This document shows, piece by piece, positions 18,310 through 26,765 of a DNA stretch of 64,000 bases. A program made the translations under genes and the position numbers. This DNA is from Colwellia_A sp047621305 (GTDB lineage Bacteria > Pseudomonadota > Gammaproteobacteria > Enterobacterales > Alteromonadaceae), in the NCBI GenBank assembly GCA_047621305.1, contig JBLHNB010000018.1, positions 1-64,000 of the forward strand. Reading direction: 5' to 3'. The stretch's first letter is position 1. The number at the start of each line of letters is the position of its first letter. The notes beneath the pieces were generated by a model. The model worked only from the letters and a program-made list of their open reading frames with translations, was not told the DNA's origin and did no database searches.

Positions 18310-18378
18310 TTAAGATTAGTTAATATTAGACAATCCTACAAGTAATAACTTTAATTTATTCAACTATCAACCTCACCT

Positions 18379-18404
18379 ATTCAAGGTAAGTAAAGACCTT
18401 GAAT
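18379..18404. terminator. Hairpin after metL (no U tract)
   Basis: ATTCAAGGT and ACCTTGAAT form a perfect nine-base stem around an eight-base loop, 18 bases past the metL stop codon. There is no run of T on the minus strand, so it may be a 3'-end stabiliser or a weak terminator rather than an intrinsic terminator. Confidence 0.45.
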
Positions 18405-18421
18405 TTACCCTATCGTAATAG

Positions 18422-20899
18422 TTAATTAATGCCTTTAATTTTTACTTGGGGTTGTTTACTCACTAATTGTTGGCAAATACTCACTAAGTCTGAATGTATA
18501 CCACCCGCGGTAACATCCCGACCAGCACCTGGCCCTCTAATAATTAATGGATTGTCTTGATACCATAAACTCTTTATCTGAAAAATATTATCGCAAGGTG
18601 TAAGACTGGCGAAAGCATCAGACTTTGCTAACAGCTCGAGACTAACTTTAGCCGTGATTTTTGTTTTTTTAGTATAGGTGGGATCATTGTCGTTATTTTC
18701 TACACAAAAACGAGCAACATAGCGAATACAGCCATTTTGTTGTGATGCCATAGTTAATTGCTCACTAAAATAACAGTCTAATTCACTCGCGCGAGACAAA
18801 AAGTCCTCTTTTGATAATTTTTGTAGGGACTCAGGTACAAGATTTTGGCAATCAATATCTTCAAGCGATAATTCAAAACCTGCAGCACGCGCTAATATGA
18901 GTAATTTCCGTTGAACATCTCGTCCTGAGAGATCTTCACGGGGATCGGGCTCGGTAATGCCTTGTGCAAGTGCATCAAGCAACAAGGATGAGAAATTTAT
19001 ACTACCGTCATACGTTTCAAATAACCATGATAAGGTACCTGAAAAAATTCCAGATATTTCATTTATTTGGTCACCACTTTTTATCAATTCGGCAATCGAA
19101 GAGTTAATCGGTAAACCTGCACCCACAGTGGTATTCCCTAACCATAAACTGTTGTGTTTTTCAGCGGTACTTTTTAGGTGCTGATAATTTTCTGTTGTGG
19201 ATGACGCCGCCCATTTATTTGCACCAATAACATGAATACCTTGCTTGAAAAACTCACCATAGAGATGGCTGAAACTCTCACTGGGGGTAATATCAATAAC
19301 AATCAACTCATCGTAAGGGTGATTAACTAACCATGACATTAATAGTGCATTATCGTATGGCTTAGCTTCGGACTGGAATAAAGCTAAAGCATGATTAACA
19401 TCTAAGCCGTCAGTATTAAGCAATGCTTTTTTAGAAGCAACTAAACCAACCAAGTGAACATTCTCTAAAGCCGAAACCCTATTCAATTGGGCCGGTAATA
19501 ATTCTAAAAAACGTTGACCAATATTACCTAGCCCAGCAACAACAACACCGATATGACGAGCATCTTTGGTGATGTCGTGGTGGATATTATTCAGTAGTTC
19601 ACCCGTACAATTTTGGTTTAGCACCGCAATAATACTGTGTTCATTACTTGAGTTCACTATATGCAATACTTGCGAATGCTTTAAAGCACGTTTAAAACGC
19701 GCTTTAATGTTGCCGTGATGAACAACCTTATGACCAACAGTTGCTATAATGGACACTGGCATAAAAGAAACTTCAGTATCATGGCTTGCTAGCCACTGGC
19801 TTAGTTCTTTTTGCTGCTCTTGTTGGATAACAATAAAACCCAACTGGGTATCTGCACAAATAGGAGAAAATTCAGCAAGTGCTTTTTCACCTGACTCTGC
19901 CATTAAGCTTGTTGATTGTACTAGAAGTAAATCATTAAGGTGTGTGACCGATAACTCTTGCTTAGCAATTTGTCCAAATTTACCAATTTCGGTACCACTA
20001 ATTTCAGCATCAAAACTACTAGCAACATGTAAATGTGTGCTGTGATTTATTAACGGCTCTAGAGTTTTGGCATGTAAAACAGGATTACCTAGACGACCTA
20101 ATTCTTTTGCAACGCCATTAGGCAACCGGTGTAATTTTCTCGCTGACGGAACAACACGAGGATCAGCGCTATAAATACCATCAACATCCGTCCAAAGCGT
20201 AACATTTAACGCGCCAGAAAGTGAAGCCATAATAGTGGCTGAATAGTCACTACCATTACGCCCCAATGTACAAGTATCACCATTAACATTTTTAGTGATA
20301 TAACCCGTAATTACCGCTAATCGGCCTTTTTGTAATTTTTCTAAAAACTGTTGAGTACTGAATTCCGTATCAACCACACAATCTTTATCATTGTTAATAA
20401 CAAGAAAATCCCGGGCATCGAGATAATAGCTAGGGCAAACATGTTCACTTAACACCGCAGATAATAATCGCGCGGACCATAGCTCACCAAAAGCTAGCAT
20501 GTCAGCCTGATATTCTATGGGTGTGGTGGTTAACCATAAGGTTAATTGTTCTATATCAGCCTTTAAGCTAACAAGTAGACGATCAGCACTAGTGCTCTTT
20601 AACAAGTTCAACAATAATGTTTCTTGGGCTTGTTGCAATTGTTTAATAGATGATAATAAATCGAAGTTTTTATCAAGCGCTTGTTGGTAAATTGCAAAAA
20701 GAGCATCCGTAGTATCACCATTTGCAGAGACCACAATTAAATCATTCAACTTACAATTACGGCGGATAATATCTACAACACGCTCTATACAAAGTGCTGA
20801 AGCTAAACTGCTACCACCAAATTTGTGTACATGAATAGCATGTTTTGCTAATTGATTATTACCTGACGTTAATTGTTCAACCACGTTTGCTTGTACCAT
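18422..20899 (-). CDS. metL: Bifunctional aspartokinase / homoserine dehydrogenase II
   Basis: The fusion phosphorylates aspartate and reduces aspartate semialdehyde to homoserine, feeding methionine synthesis. Of 825 residues, about 1-460 are the kinase (HKFGGSSLASA, GRNGSDYSATIMA, and TDVDGIYSADPR), and about 465-825 the dehydrogenase with the Rossmann loop VAGLGNIGQRFLELL and the GANKWA and GTLSWLFETYDG segments. The metL rather than thrA assignment rests on its position 22 bases after metB and behind MetJ boxes. Length agrees with E. coli MetL (810). Transcription should be repressed with metB by MetJ. Confidence 0.94.
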   Translation of the reverse strand: MVQANVVEQLTSGNNQLAKHAIHVHKFGGSSLASALCIERVVDIIRRNCKLNDLIVVSANGDTTDALFAIYQQALDKNFDLLSSIKQLQQAQETLLLNLLKSTSADRLLVSLKADIEQLTLWLTTTPIEYQADMLAFGELWSARLLSAVLSEHVCPSYYLDARDFLVINNDKDCVVDTEFSTQQFLEKLQKGRLAVITGYITKNVNGDTCTLGRNGSDYSATIMASLSGALNVTLWTDVDGIYSADPRVVPSARKLHRLPNGVAKELGRLGNPVLHAKTLEPLINHSTHLHVASSFDAEISGTEIGKFGQIAKQELSVTHLNDLLLVQSTSLMAESGEKALAEFSPICADTQLGFIVIQQEQQKELSQWLASHDTEVSFMPVSIIATVGHKVVHHGNIKARFKRALKHSQVLHIVNSSNEHSIIAVLNQNCTGELLNNIHHDITKDARHIGVVVAGLGNIGQRFLELLPAQLNRVSALENVHLVGLVASKKALLNTDGLDVNHALALFQSEAKPYDNALLMSWLVNHPYDELIVIDITPSESFSHLYGEFFKQGIHVIGANKWAASSTTENYQHLKSTAEKHNSLWLGNTTVGAGLPINSSIAELIKSGDQINEISGIFSGTLSWLFETYDGSINFSSLLLDALAQGITEPDPREDLSGRDVQRKLLILARAAGFELSLEDIDCQNLVPESLQKLSKEDFLSRASELDCYFSEQLTMASQQNGCIRYVARFCVENNDNDPTYTKKTKITAKVSLELLAKSDAFASLTPCDNIFQIKSLWYQDNPLIIRGPGAGRDVTAGGIHSDLVSICQQLVSKQPQVKIKGIN

Positions 20900-20921
20900 T
20901 ATATACTCGTTTTCTAAAATG

Positions 20922-22088
20922 CTATGTTGTAGTTTGACTTGCAGCCAAACCTTGTTGTAAATCTGTCAATATATCTTCGATATCTTCAATGCCAACTGAG
21001 ATCCTAACGAGTGATTGTGTTATACCCGCTTCAAGTTGATCTGCTATTTCCATACCTGCGTGTGTCATAGTGGAAGGATGGCTGATCAAACTTTCAACAC
21101 CACCTAAAGATTGCGCTAACGTAAAAAATTCTAAGTTTGAAAATAGTTTTTTAACCGCTTCAACACCACCTTTCAGCTCAAAACTCATCATCGCACCGAA
21201 GTCATGTTGTTGACGTTTTGCAATGTCATGACCTGGATGTTCAGGTAAACCTGGATAATATATCGCGTCGATTGCTGGGTGAGACTTAAGAAAATCAGCG
21301 ACTTGATTTGCATTTATTTGGTGTTGTTTCATTCTAATAGGTAAGGTTTTAAGACCACGTAAAGCAAGATAGCTATCAAAGGCAGATCCGGTAATACCGA
21401 TACAGTTTGCCCACCACGCCAATTCTTCACCTAAGGCTTGCTCTTTGGTTACCAGCACACCACCAACAACGTCGCTATGACCATTGATATACTTAGTCGT
21501 TGAATGAAAAACAATATCCGCACCTAATAGTAACGGCTGCTGCAGTGCTGGAGATAAAAAGGTATTATCTACCGCCACTAAAGCATCGGCCTCATGACAG
21601 GCTTTGCACACTTTTTCAATATCGACGATACGAAGTAACGGGTTACTCGGTGTTTCAACTAATACTAGTTTGGGTTTTTGTTCTAATGCTTTTATTAATG
21701 CTTGTTCATCATTTTGATCAACGATAATTAGCTTAAATTGACCTCGTTTGGCTAAATGAGTAAATAAACGGAAACTACCACCATAACAGTCATGTGGAAT
21801 CACTACTAAATCTTTAGTTGATAGGAGTTGGCAAATTAAATGAACCGATGACATGCCTGTGCTGGTTACAATCCCAACAGCACCTTGTTCTAAATCAGCA
21901 ATAGCTTGTCCAAATACTGCGCGGGTGGGATTACCGGTGCGCGAATAATCGAATTGGCGCTTTTCATTAAAGCCTTTTAACGCATAAGTACTTGATAAAT
22001 GTATCGCTGGAATAACAGCACCATGATGCTCATCTGTATTAATACCCGCTCGTACAGCGGTAGTAGCAATCTTATTTTGAGCCATCAA
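20922..22088 (-). CDS. metB: Cystathionine gamma-synthase
   Basis: MetB condenses an O-acylated homoserine with cysteine to cystathionine using pyridoxal phosphate. The 388-residue protein has the family features: the substrate loop YSRTGNPTR, STGMSSVHL, DNTFLSPALQQPL, and the PLP lysine in FHSTTKYINGHSDVVGG. The C-terminal segment ESLISHPSTMTHA is characteristic of cystathionine synthases. It heads the metBL operon, divergent from metJ; two MetJ-box clusters lie 30 to 100 bases upstream. Confidence 0.95.
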   Translation of the reverse strand: MMAQNKIATTAVRAGINTDEHHGAVIPAIHLSSTYALKGFNEKRQFDYSRTGNPTRAVFGQAIADLEQGAVGIVTSTGMSSVHLICQLLSTKDLVVIPHDCYGGSFRLFTHLAKRGQFKLIIVDQNDEQALIKALEQKPKLVLVETPSNPLLRIVDIEKVCKACHEADALVAVDNTFLSPALQQPLLLGADIVFHSTTKYINGHSDVVGGVLVTKEQALGEELAWWANCIGITGSAFDSYLALRGLKTLPIRMKQHQINANQVADFLKSHPAIDAIYYPGLPEHPGHDIAKRQQHDFGAMMSFELKGGVEAVKKLFSNLEFFTLAQSLGGVESLISHPSTMTHAGMEIADQLEAGITQSLVRISVGIEDIEDILTDLQQGLAASQTTT

Positions 22089-22117
22089 GGTTTACTCCAG
22101 TAGGATAAATTTCAAAT

Positions 22118-22188
22118 AGATGTTTGGACGTCTAAAACTCTAAACGGTTTATGTGATTTGGTCAAGAACTTTAGACATCTAAACTTCT
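22118..22188. promoter_or_regulatory. Two clusters of MetJ boxes flanking and covering the metB promoter
   Basis: The MetJ consensus is tandem 8-mers AGACGTCT. Cluster 1 (22118-22141) reads AGATGTTT, GGACGTCT, AAAACTCT. Cluster 2 (22165-22188) reads AGAACTTT, AGACATCT, AAACTTCT. In each the middle or second unit is closest to consensus. MetJ dimers with S-adenosylmethionine bind such arrays cooperatively. Since metJ starts 476 bases away on the other strand, autoregulation is plausible. Confidence 0.85.
22137..22165 (-). promoter_or_regulatory. Candidate metB promoter
   Basis: On the minus strand TTGACC (22160-22165) and TAGAGT (22137-22142) are 17 bases apart. Each overlaps the edge of a MetJ cluster, which would allow repression by occlusion. 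The -10 box is only four of six to consensus. Confidence 0.5.
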
Positions 22189-22365
22189 ATATATAATACG
22201 TTGACAAAGAATTTTGCTCGAATAACTGCTTTAAAGTATTAAAGTTCCCTGACAAAACATTCAAGTCACATTATAATATCTCCAAGAGCATATTTACGTT
22301 GCTATATTCCTGTTGACTCGACGCTCACAACCAGTAAAATCACTAATATAAAAATAAGGTTAAGC

Positions 22366-22611
22366 TTATACCAATTTCACCAGTAAATGTCTTATGTTCA
22401 GTTGAATTAATGAATTGATCAATTATAAACGAGGATAAAGGTTCAAAAACAAGGCGCTTGATTAAGCAATAGCTTGCTATTGGGATTGAAAGCACAGGTT
22501 TTTAGTTCCAGACAAAACCTAAGTACTCACATCCGTGTGAGCAACGTAGGTATTGAATATTTAGACCGCTTTAGAATAATTGATTACTTATTTCAATTAG
22601 TATTACTTCGT
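22366..22611 (+). repeat. Dispersed repeat, copy A, upstream of metJ
   Basis: The element begins with TTATACCAAT and contains a conserved core (22432-22495) with GGATAAAG, TTCAAAAACAAGGCG and the hairpin CAATAGC-TT-GCTATTG followed by GGATTGAAAGCA. The same core is found inverted at about 44.33-44.39 kb. The right end AATTAGTATTA is an imperfect inverse of the left end, so the unit may be MITE-like, but its limits are approximate. No reading frame is carried. Together with the MetJ boxes it fills the 576-base metB-metJ gap. Confidence 0.6.
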
Positions 22612-22664
22612 ACTTTATTAATTAGCTTAAACATATATTACACCATTAAAATAAAGGTAACTTC

Positions 22665-22994
22665 ATGGCAGAGTGGAATGACGTATATTTAAATCCATAC
22701 GCCGAACACGGTAAAAAAAGCGAACAGGTAAAAAAAATCACTGTTTCTATCCCTTTACGTGTTCTAAAAGTGCTCACCGACGAGCGTACTCGACGACAAG
22801 TTAACAATTTGCGTCATGCCACAAATAGTGAGTTATTATGTGAAGCTTTTTTGCATGCTTTTACAGGACAACCATTACCTGATGACGAAGACTTAGCAAA
22901 AGATAATTGTGAAAAATTACCGGCAAGTGTACGAAAAATACTAGAAGCAAAAGGCATTACTGATTTTAGTGCTTACGAAACGGATGAAGATTAG
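22665..22994 (+). CDS. metJ: Methionine repressor
   Basis: MetJ is a ribbon-helix-helix dimer that represses met genes when bound to S-adenosylmethionine. The 109 residues are nearly the E. coli length (105) and begin MAEWNDVYLNPYAEHGKKSE; the DNA-binding beta strand KKITVSIPLRVLK and the following helices RTRRQVNNLRHATNSELLCEAF are strongly conserved. The gene is divergent from metBL and ends in a strong terminator shared with the convergent malic enzyme gene. The promoter is not obvious; it may lie within or beside the dispersed repeat. Confidence 0.97.
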   Translation: MAEWNDVYLNPYAEHGKKSEQVKKITVSIPLRVLKVLTDERTRRQVNNLRHATNSELLCEAFLHAFTGQPLPDDEDLAKDNCEKLPASVRKILEAKGITDFSAYETDED

Positions 22995-23053
22995 CTGATT
23001 ATTGTAGCGCTTGCGCAAGACTAAGCGCACGCTGCTGTTGTTTTTCTGGAACT

Positions 23054-23079
23054 AAAAAGCGCCCTAAGGCGCTTTTTTA
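23054..23079. terminator. Bidirectional intrinsic terminator between metJ and the malic enzyme gene
   Basis: AAAAAGCGCC-CTAA-GGCGCTTTTTT is a five-base GC stem with a four-base loop, flanked by A and T runs. It can terminate metJ on the plus strand and the malic enzyme transcript on the minus strand. Confidence 0.9.
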
Positions 23080-23106
23080 TTATCTAATGTTTACATAATT
23101 CAATCA

Positions 23107-24351
23107 TTAATCAATCATGTAATCATCAGGATAAGGTAAAGCAGCTACGCCTGAATCGACTGCCGCCTGAGCAACAGCTTTGGCAACTGCCGAACACAAA
23201 CGAGAATCCATTGGCTTAGGAATAATATACGCTTTACCAAAAGATAAAGCTTTGCTGCCTGATGCTGCAACGACTTCTGCAGGCACTTCTTCTTTCGCTA
23301 ATGTTCTAATAGCGTGCACCGCAGCAATTTTCATCTCATCATTGATGGTACGAGCACGCACATCTAATGCACCACGAAATATAAAAGGAAAACAGAGAAC
23401 ATTGTTAACTTGATTGGGATAGTCAGAACGCCCTGTCGCGATAATAAGATCATCACGTACAGCATGTGCTAACTCAGGCTGTATTTCTGGGTCTGGATTT
23501 GAACAAGCAAATATTACCGGATTCCCAGCCATTACTTTTACATGTTCAGCAAATAAAACATTAGGACCAGATACACCAACAAATACGTCTGCACCCTCAA
23601 TGACGTCTTCTAAAGTACGTTTGTCAGTATTGTTGGCAAATAAGCGCTTATACTCGTTTAAATCATCACGACGGGTGTGAATAACGCCTTTTGTATCTAG
23701 CATGTAAATTTTTTCACGCTGAGCGCCACACTTAATGAGTAGCTCCATACAAGCAATAGCTGCGGCACCTGCCCCCATACAGACGATATTTGCGTTTTTA
23801 AGACTCTTCCCTTGGATTTCTAAGGCATTGATCATACCTGCAGCGGTAACGATCGCGGTGCCATGTTGGTCATCGTGAAATACTGGAATTTTACAGCGTT
23901 CAATAAGTGCTTTTTCAATAGCAAAACACTCTGGCGCTTTAATGTCTTCGAGGTTGATACCACCAAAACTGTCCGCTATATTAGCCACGGTATTAACGAA
24001 TTCTTCAACCGTTTTATGTTTTACTTCGATATCAAATGAATTGATATTAGCAAAGCGCTTAAATAATAACGCCTTACCTTCCATCACTGGCTTAGCAGCC
24101 ATACCACCTAAATTTCCCAAGCCTAAAATAGCGGTTCCATTAGTGATAACAGCAACGGTATTGCCTTTACCGGTATATTTATAAACATCATCAGGATTAT
24201 CTGCAATGGCGCGTACTGGTTCAGCAACCCCAGGGCTATAGGCTAACGAAAGATCTAAACTTGTTTCTGCTGGTGTTGTTAATTCAACACTGATTTTACC
24301 CGGTGTCGGAAATTGATGATAATCCAGTGCTTGTTGACGAAAATCGCTCAT
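23107..24351 (-). CDS. NAD(P)-dependent malic enzyme, short form
   Basis: The enzyme oxidatively decarboxylates malate to pyruvate and CO2. At 414 residues it is the short bacterial form: the N-terminal catalytic part has AYSPGVAEPV, the metal-binding INLEDIKAPECF and VFHDDQHGTAIV; the nucleotide-binding loop is CMGAGAAAIACMELL, and ACSNPDPEI follows. The C-terminal phosphotransacetylase-like domain of MaeB (about 760 residues) is absent. NAD or NADP preference cannot be read with confidence, so no gene symbol is given. The gene next to metJ is the same in Vibrio and Shewanella. The 483 bases upstream hold a strong inverted repeat. Confidence 0.93.
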   Translation of the reverse strand: MSDFRQQALDYHQFPTPGKISVELTTPAETSLDLSLAYSPGVAEPVRAIADNPDDVYKYTGKGNTVAVITNGTAILGLGNLGGMAAKPVMEGKALLFKRFANINSFDIEVKHKTVEEFVNTVANIADSFGGINLEDIKAPECFAIEKALIERCKIPVFHDDQHGTAIVTAAGMINALEIQGKSLKNANIVCMGAGAAAIACMELLIKCGAQREKIYMLDTKGVIHTRRDDLNEYKRLFANNTDKRTLEDVIEGADVFVGVSGPNVLFAEHVKVMAGNPVIFACSNPDPEIQPELAHAVRDDLIIATGRSDYPNQVNNVLCFPFIFRGALDVRARTINDEMKIAAVHAIRTLAKEEVPAEVVAASGSKALSFGKAYIIPKPMDSRLCSAVAKAVAQAAVDSGVAALPYPDDYMID

Positions 24352-24834
24352 GAGGGTGTCCTGATGTAATATTTAGTTGGATGTTGTTATTATTATATTT
24401 AGTTATTATAGTATTGCATTTCACTTCGGTTATTCAAGCTAATATTCATATATAACGTCGCTGTAAGCTTTAATTAATATAGCCTCTAACAACTCAATCA
24501 TCACATTATTTAGCTGAATATTCGTTATTTATAGTATTATATTCATCTATAAATAACGCTATTTGCTTAGATCAAAGTCAAACCGTTATTTGTAGGTGTT
24601 TACCTCAAGGTTAAGCAAATTTATGATGATTTCGTCACGAGTTGTTTATTTTTCATGACTAATATCTACACGTTAACAATTAGCATTGAGAAAAAATAAA
24701 AGAAATATACGGACATTCATAACTAAAAATGCAATTTGAACTGGCGTTTAAGATGACTGGTTATTAAGTAACTATTCAATATTTAGAACAAAAAAAACCA
24801 GCTAAATAGCTGGTTTTTTTGTTCAATATTTTAA
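24352..24834. promoter_or_regulatory. Long upstream region of the malic enzyme gene with a 12-base inverted repeat
   Basis: This AT-rich stretch has no plausible gene. It contains CGTTATTTATAG at 24523-24534 and its exact inverse CTATAAATAACG at 24547-24558, separated by 12 bases, about 170-210 bases upstream of the malic enzyme start. Such a dyad could be an operator or a cruciform. The right end of the stretch holds the purA terminator. Confidence 0.45.
24786..24824. terminator. Intrinsic terminator after purA
   Basis: AACCAGCT and AGCTGGTT form an eight-base stem around AAAT, embedded in long A and T runs that extend the pairing. It lies 11 bases after the purA stop codon and has a T tract on the minus strand. 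The symmetry means it could work in both directions. Confidence 0.92.
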
Positions 24835-26133
24835 TTATTCCGAAAATGGATTAACCAAAATAATGGTTTCATTTCGATCAGGACCAGTAGAGATGATATC
24901 TACAGGTACATTTGTTAGCTCTTCAATACGTTTGATATAAGCTAATGCATTCGCAGGTAATCCATCACGAGATGTGACACCAAACGTTTTTTCTGACCAG
25001 CCTGGCATTTCTTCATAGACAGGTGTGATCTTTTCATAACCTTCGGCGGCTGTTGGCGGCACAGTGATAATATCACCTGCTTGCGTTTTATAACCGGTAC
25101 AAATTTTTAACGTTTTTAAACCGTCTAAAACATCAAGCTTAGTTAAACAGAAACCTGTTACGCTATTTACCTGAATGGCACGATGCATAGCAACGGCATC
25201 AAACCAACCACAACGACGTTCACGGCCCGTAGTGGCACCAAACTCATGGCCAACGGTTCCTAAATGATCTCCAATTTCATCGTTTAGTTCTGTAGGGAAT
25301 GGACCAGAACCAACACGAGTAGTATACGCTTTGGTAATACCTAAGATATAATCGAGGTGACGAGGTCCTACACCACAGCCTGTAGCAACACCACCGGCCG
25401 TAGTATTTGAAGATGTTACATATGGGTAGGTACCATGGTCTATGTCAAGTAAAGTGCCTTGAGCACCTTCAAACATAATTGAATCACCTGCTTTACGCGC
25501 TTGATCAAGGATTTCTGAAATATCAGCAACCATTTTGAGTATTACGTCACGAACTGCTAGTACATCAGCAAGCACTGTTTCATAACAAACTGGCTCAACT
25601 TTATAATAGTGCTCTAAAGAAAAGTTATGATATTCAACAATTTCTTTTAATTTATCTGCAAAAGATTCAACACAAACTAAGTCACCGACACGTAATCCGC
25701 GACGAGCTACTTTATCTTCGTATGCTGGGCCAATACCACGACCCGTCGTGCCAATAGCTTTATTGCCACGAGCAATTTCACGTGCTGCATCTAAAGCATT
25801 GTGATAAGGAAGAATTAAAGGACAAGCGTCACTGATCAGTAAGCGTTCACGTACAGGAATACCTTTAGCTTCTAACATCGCGATTTCTGTCATTAAGGCT
25901 TTTGGACATAAAACTACGCCATTACCTATTAAACATTTTACGTTATCACGTAGTACACCCGATGGAATTAAATGAAGTACTGTTTTTTCGCCGTCAATGA
26001 CCAAAGTATGACCTGCATTATGGCCTCCTTGGTAACGTACTACGTACTTAGCTTTATCTGTGAGTAAATCAACTATCTTACCCTTACCTTCGTCACCCCA
26101 TTGGGTGCCTAGAACTACGACGTTTTTGCCCAT
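24835..26133 (-). CDS. purA: Adenylosuccinate synthetase
   Basis: PurA makes adenylosuccinate from IMP, aspartate and GTP, the first committed step to AMP. The 432-residue length and the motifs GTQWGDEGKGKIVDLL, GGHNAGHTL, TTGRGIGPAYEDK, and TSSNTTAGGVATG (IMP and GTP sites) fit the family exactly. It follows the DUF2065 gene after 136 bases; in E. coli hflC, yjeT and purA have the same order, so the block is conserved. Confidence 0.97.
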   Translation of the reverse strand: MGKNVVVLGTQWGDEGKGKIVDLLTDKAKYVVRYQGGHNAGHTLVIDGEKTVLHLIPSGVLRDNVKCLIGNGVVLCPKALMTEIAMLEAKGIPVRERLLISDACPLILPYHNALDAAREIARGNKAIGTTGRGIGPAYEDKVARRGLRVGDLVCVESFADKLKEIVEYHNFSLEHYYKVEPVCYETVLADVLAVRDVILKMVADISEILDQARKAGDSIMFEGAQGTLLDIDHGTYPYVTSSNTTAGGVATGCGVGPRHLDYILGITKAYTTRVGSGPFPTELNDEIGDHLGTVGHEFGATTGRERRCGWFDAVAMHRAIQVNSVTGFCLTKLDVLDGLKTLKICTGYKTQAGDIITVPPTAAEGYEKITPVYEEMPGWSEKTFGVTSRDGLPANALAYIKRIEELTNVPVDIISTGPDRNETIILVNPFSE

Positions 26134-26269
26134 TTTTTCAATTTCGATAAAAAATTAGGCGAGGATTCTACCAAATATAAAAAGTCAGTCCAAGCAATAA
26201 TTCAGGCTTTTTATCTTGTTTATAAAATAGTCAATCATCTGAGTATGTTAGCAACCAAGAATTTACGCG

Positions 26270-26455
26270 TTATTTAACTAACCAAAACAATATACAACCT
26301 AGGATAATAACGGTTATCCCTATGCTGCGAATTGAAGAAACTGACTCTTCAGCAAGCTTAAGTACGTATGTGCGCCACTTATTTGGAAATAAGGCAGGAA
26401 TTAGCCCCTCGATGATTAGTGCAAATGCTAACGCCATTAATAACGTATCACTCAT
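26270..26455 (-). CDS. Small DUF2065 membrane protein (YjeT-like)
   Basis: The 61-residue protein has two predicted membrane helices, about 3-21 (LLMALAFALIIEGLIPALF) and 43-59 (IGITVIILGCILFWLV), joined by the conserved segment PNKWRTYVLKLAE. This is the DUF2065 pattern. The family lies between hflC and purA in E. coli too. No function is established. There is a 310-base gap to hflC with repeats and a terminator, so it may have its own promoter. Confidence 0.88.
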   Translation of the reverse strand: MSDTLLMALAFALIIEGLIPALFPNKWRTYVLKLAEESVSSIRSIGITVIILGCILFWLVK

Positions 26456-26715
26456 GATTTTACCTTTATATGTTTTTTGTAGACCAAGAACGTTACAAAT
26501 ATTTATTCTTAAAACTAAAAGGATTGATTCTGCTAATTGTTGAACGTCCTACGCACCTTTCTCTCTGAACTTTATAAGCCCATCCTATATACGTCCATCA
26601 ACATATAGAACAGAAGATCCCTAATAGCTTGCTTATGCCCACGACATACCGTTCGTCCTGAACATCGTCGCTCTTATGCATCCTGCACCCACGACATACC
26701 GTTCGTCCTGAACAT
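26456..26715. repeat. Non-coding gap with a 28-base direct repeat, downstream of hflC
   Basis: Two identical 28-base copies lie at 26638-26665 and 26688-26715, a period of 50 bases. Each starts CCCACGACATACC and contains GTTCGTCCTGAAC, a short stem-loop. The 22 bases between copies also share a TTATGC/CATCC flavour with the flanks. The rest of the gap shows no gene. I do not recognise the repeat family. Confidence 0.6.
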
Positions 26716-26745
26716 AAAAAAGCCATGACATGTCATGGCTTTTTT
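26716..26745. terminator. Intrinsic terminator after hflC
   Basis: A perfect 30-base palindrome: six A, then AGCCATGACA-type arm and its complement TGTCATGGCT, then T run. It lies 20 bases past the hflC stop codon and would end the tsaE-to-hflC operon. Confidence 0.9.
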
Positions 26746-26765
26746 AATAGTGATAACTAAAGGTA

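Noticed and set aside
24560..24580. FNR/CRP-like half sites (TTGCTTAGATCAA) upstream of malic enzyme
   Set aside because: Spacing between the half sites is 13 bases, not the 14 needed for TTGATNNNNATCAA, and the left half matches poorly.
26638..26715. Possible mini CRISPR array
   Set aside because: Only two repeat copies, a single 22-base spacer and no cas genes; the unit has its own stem-loop and is better called a direct repeat.
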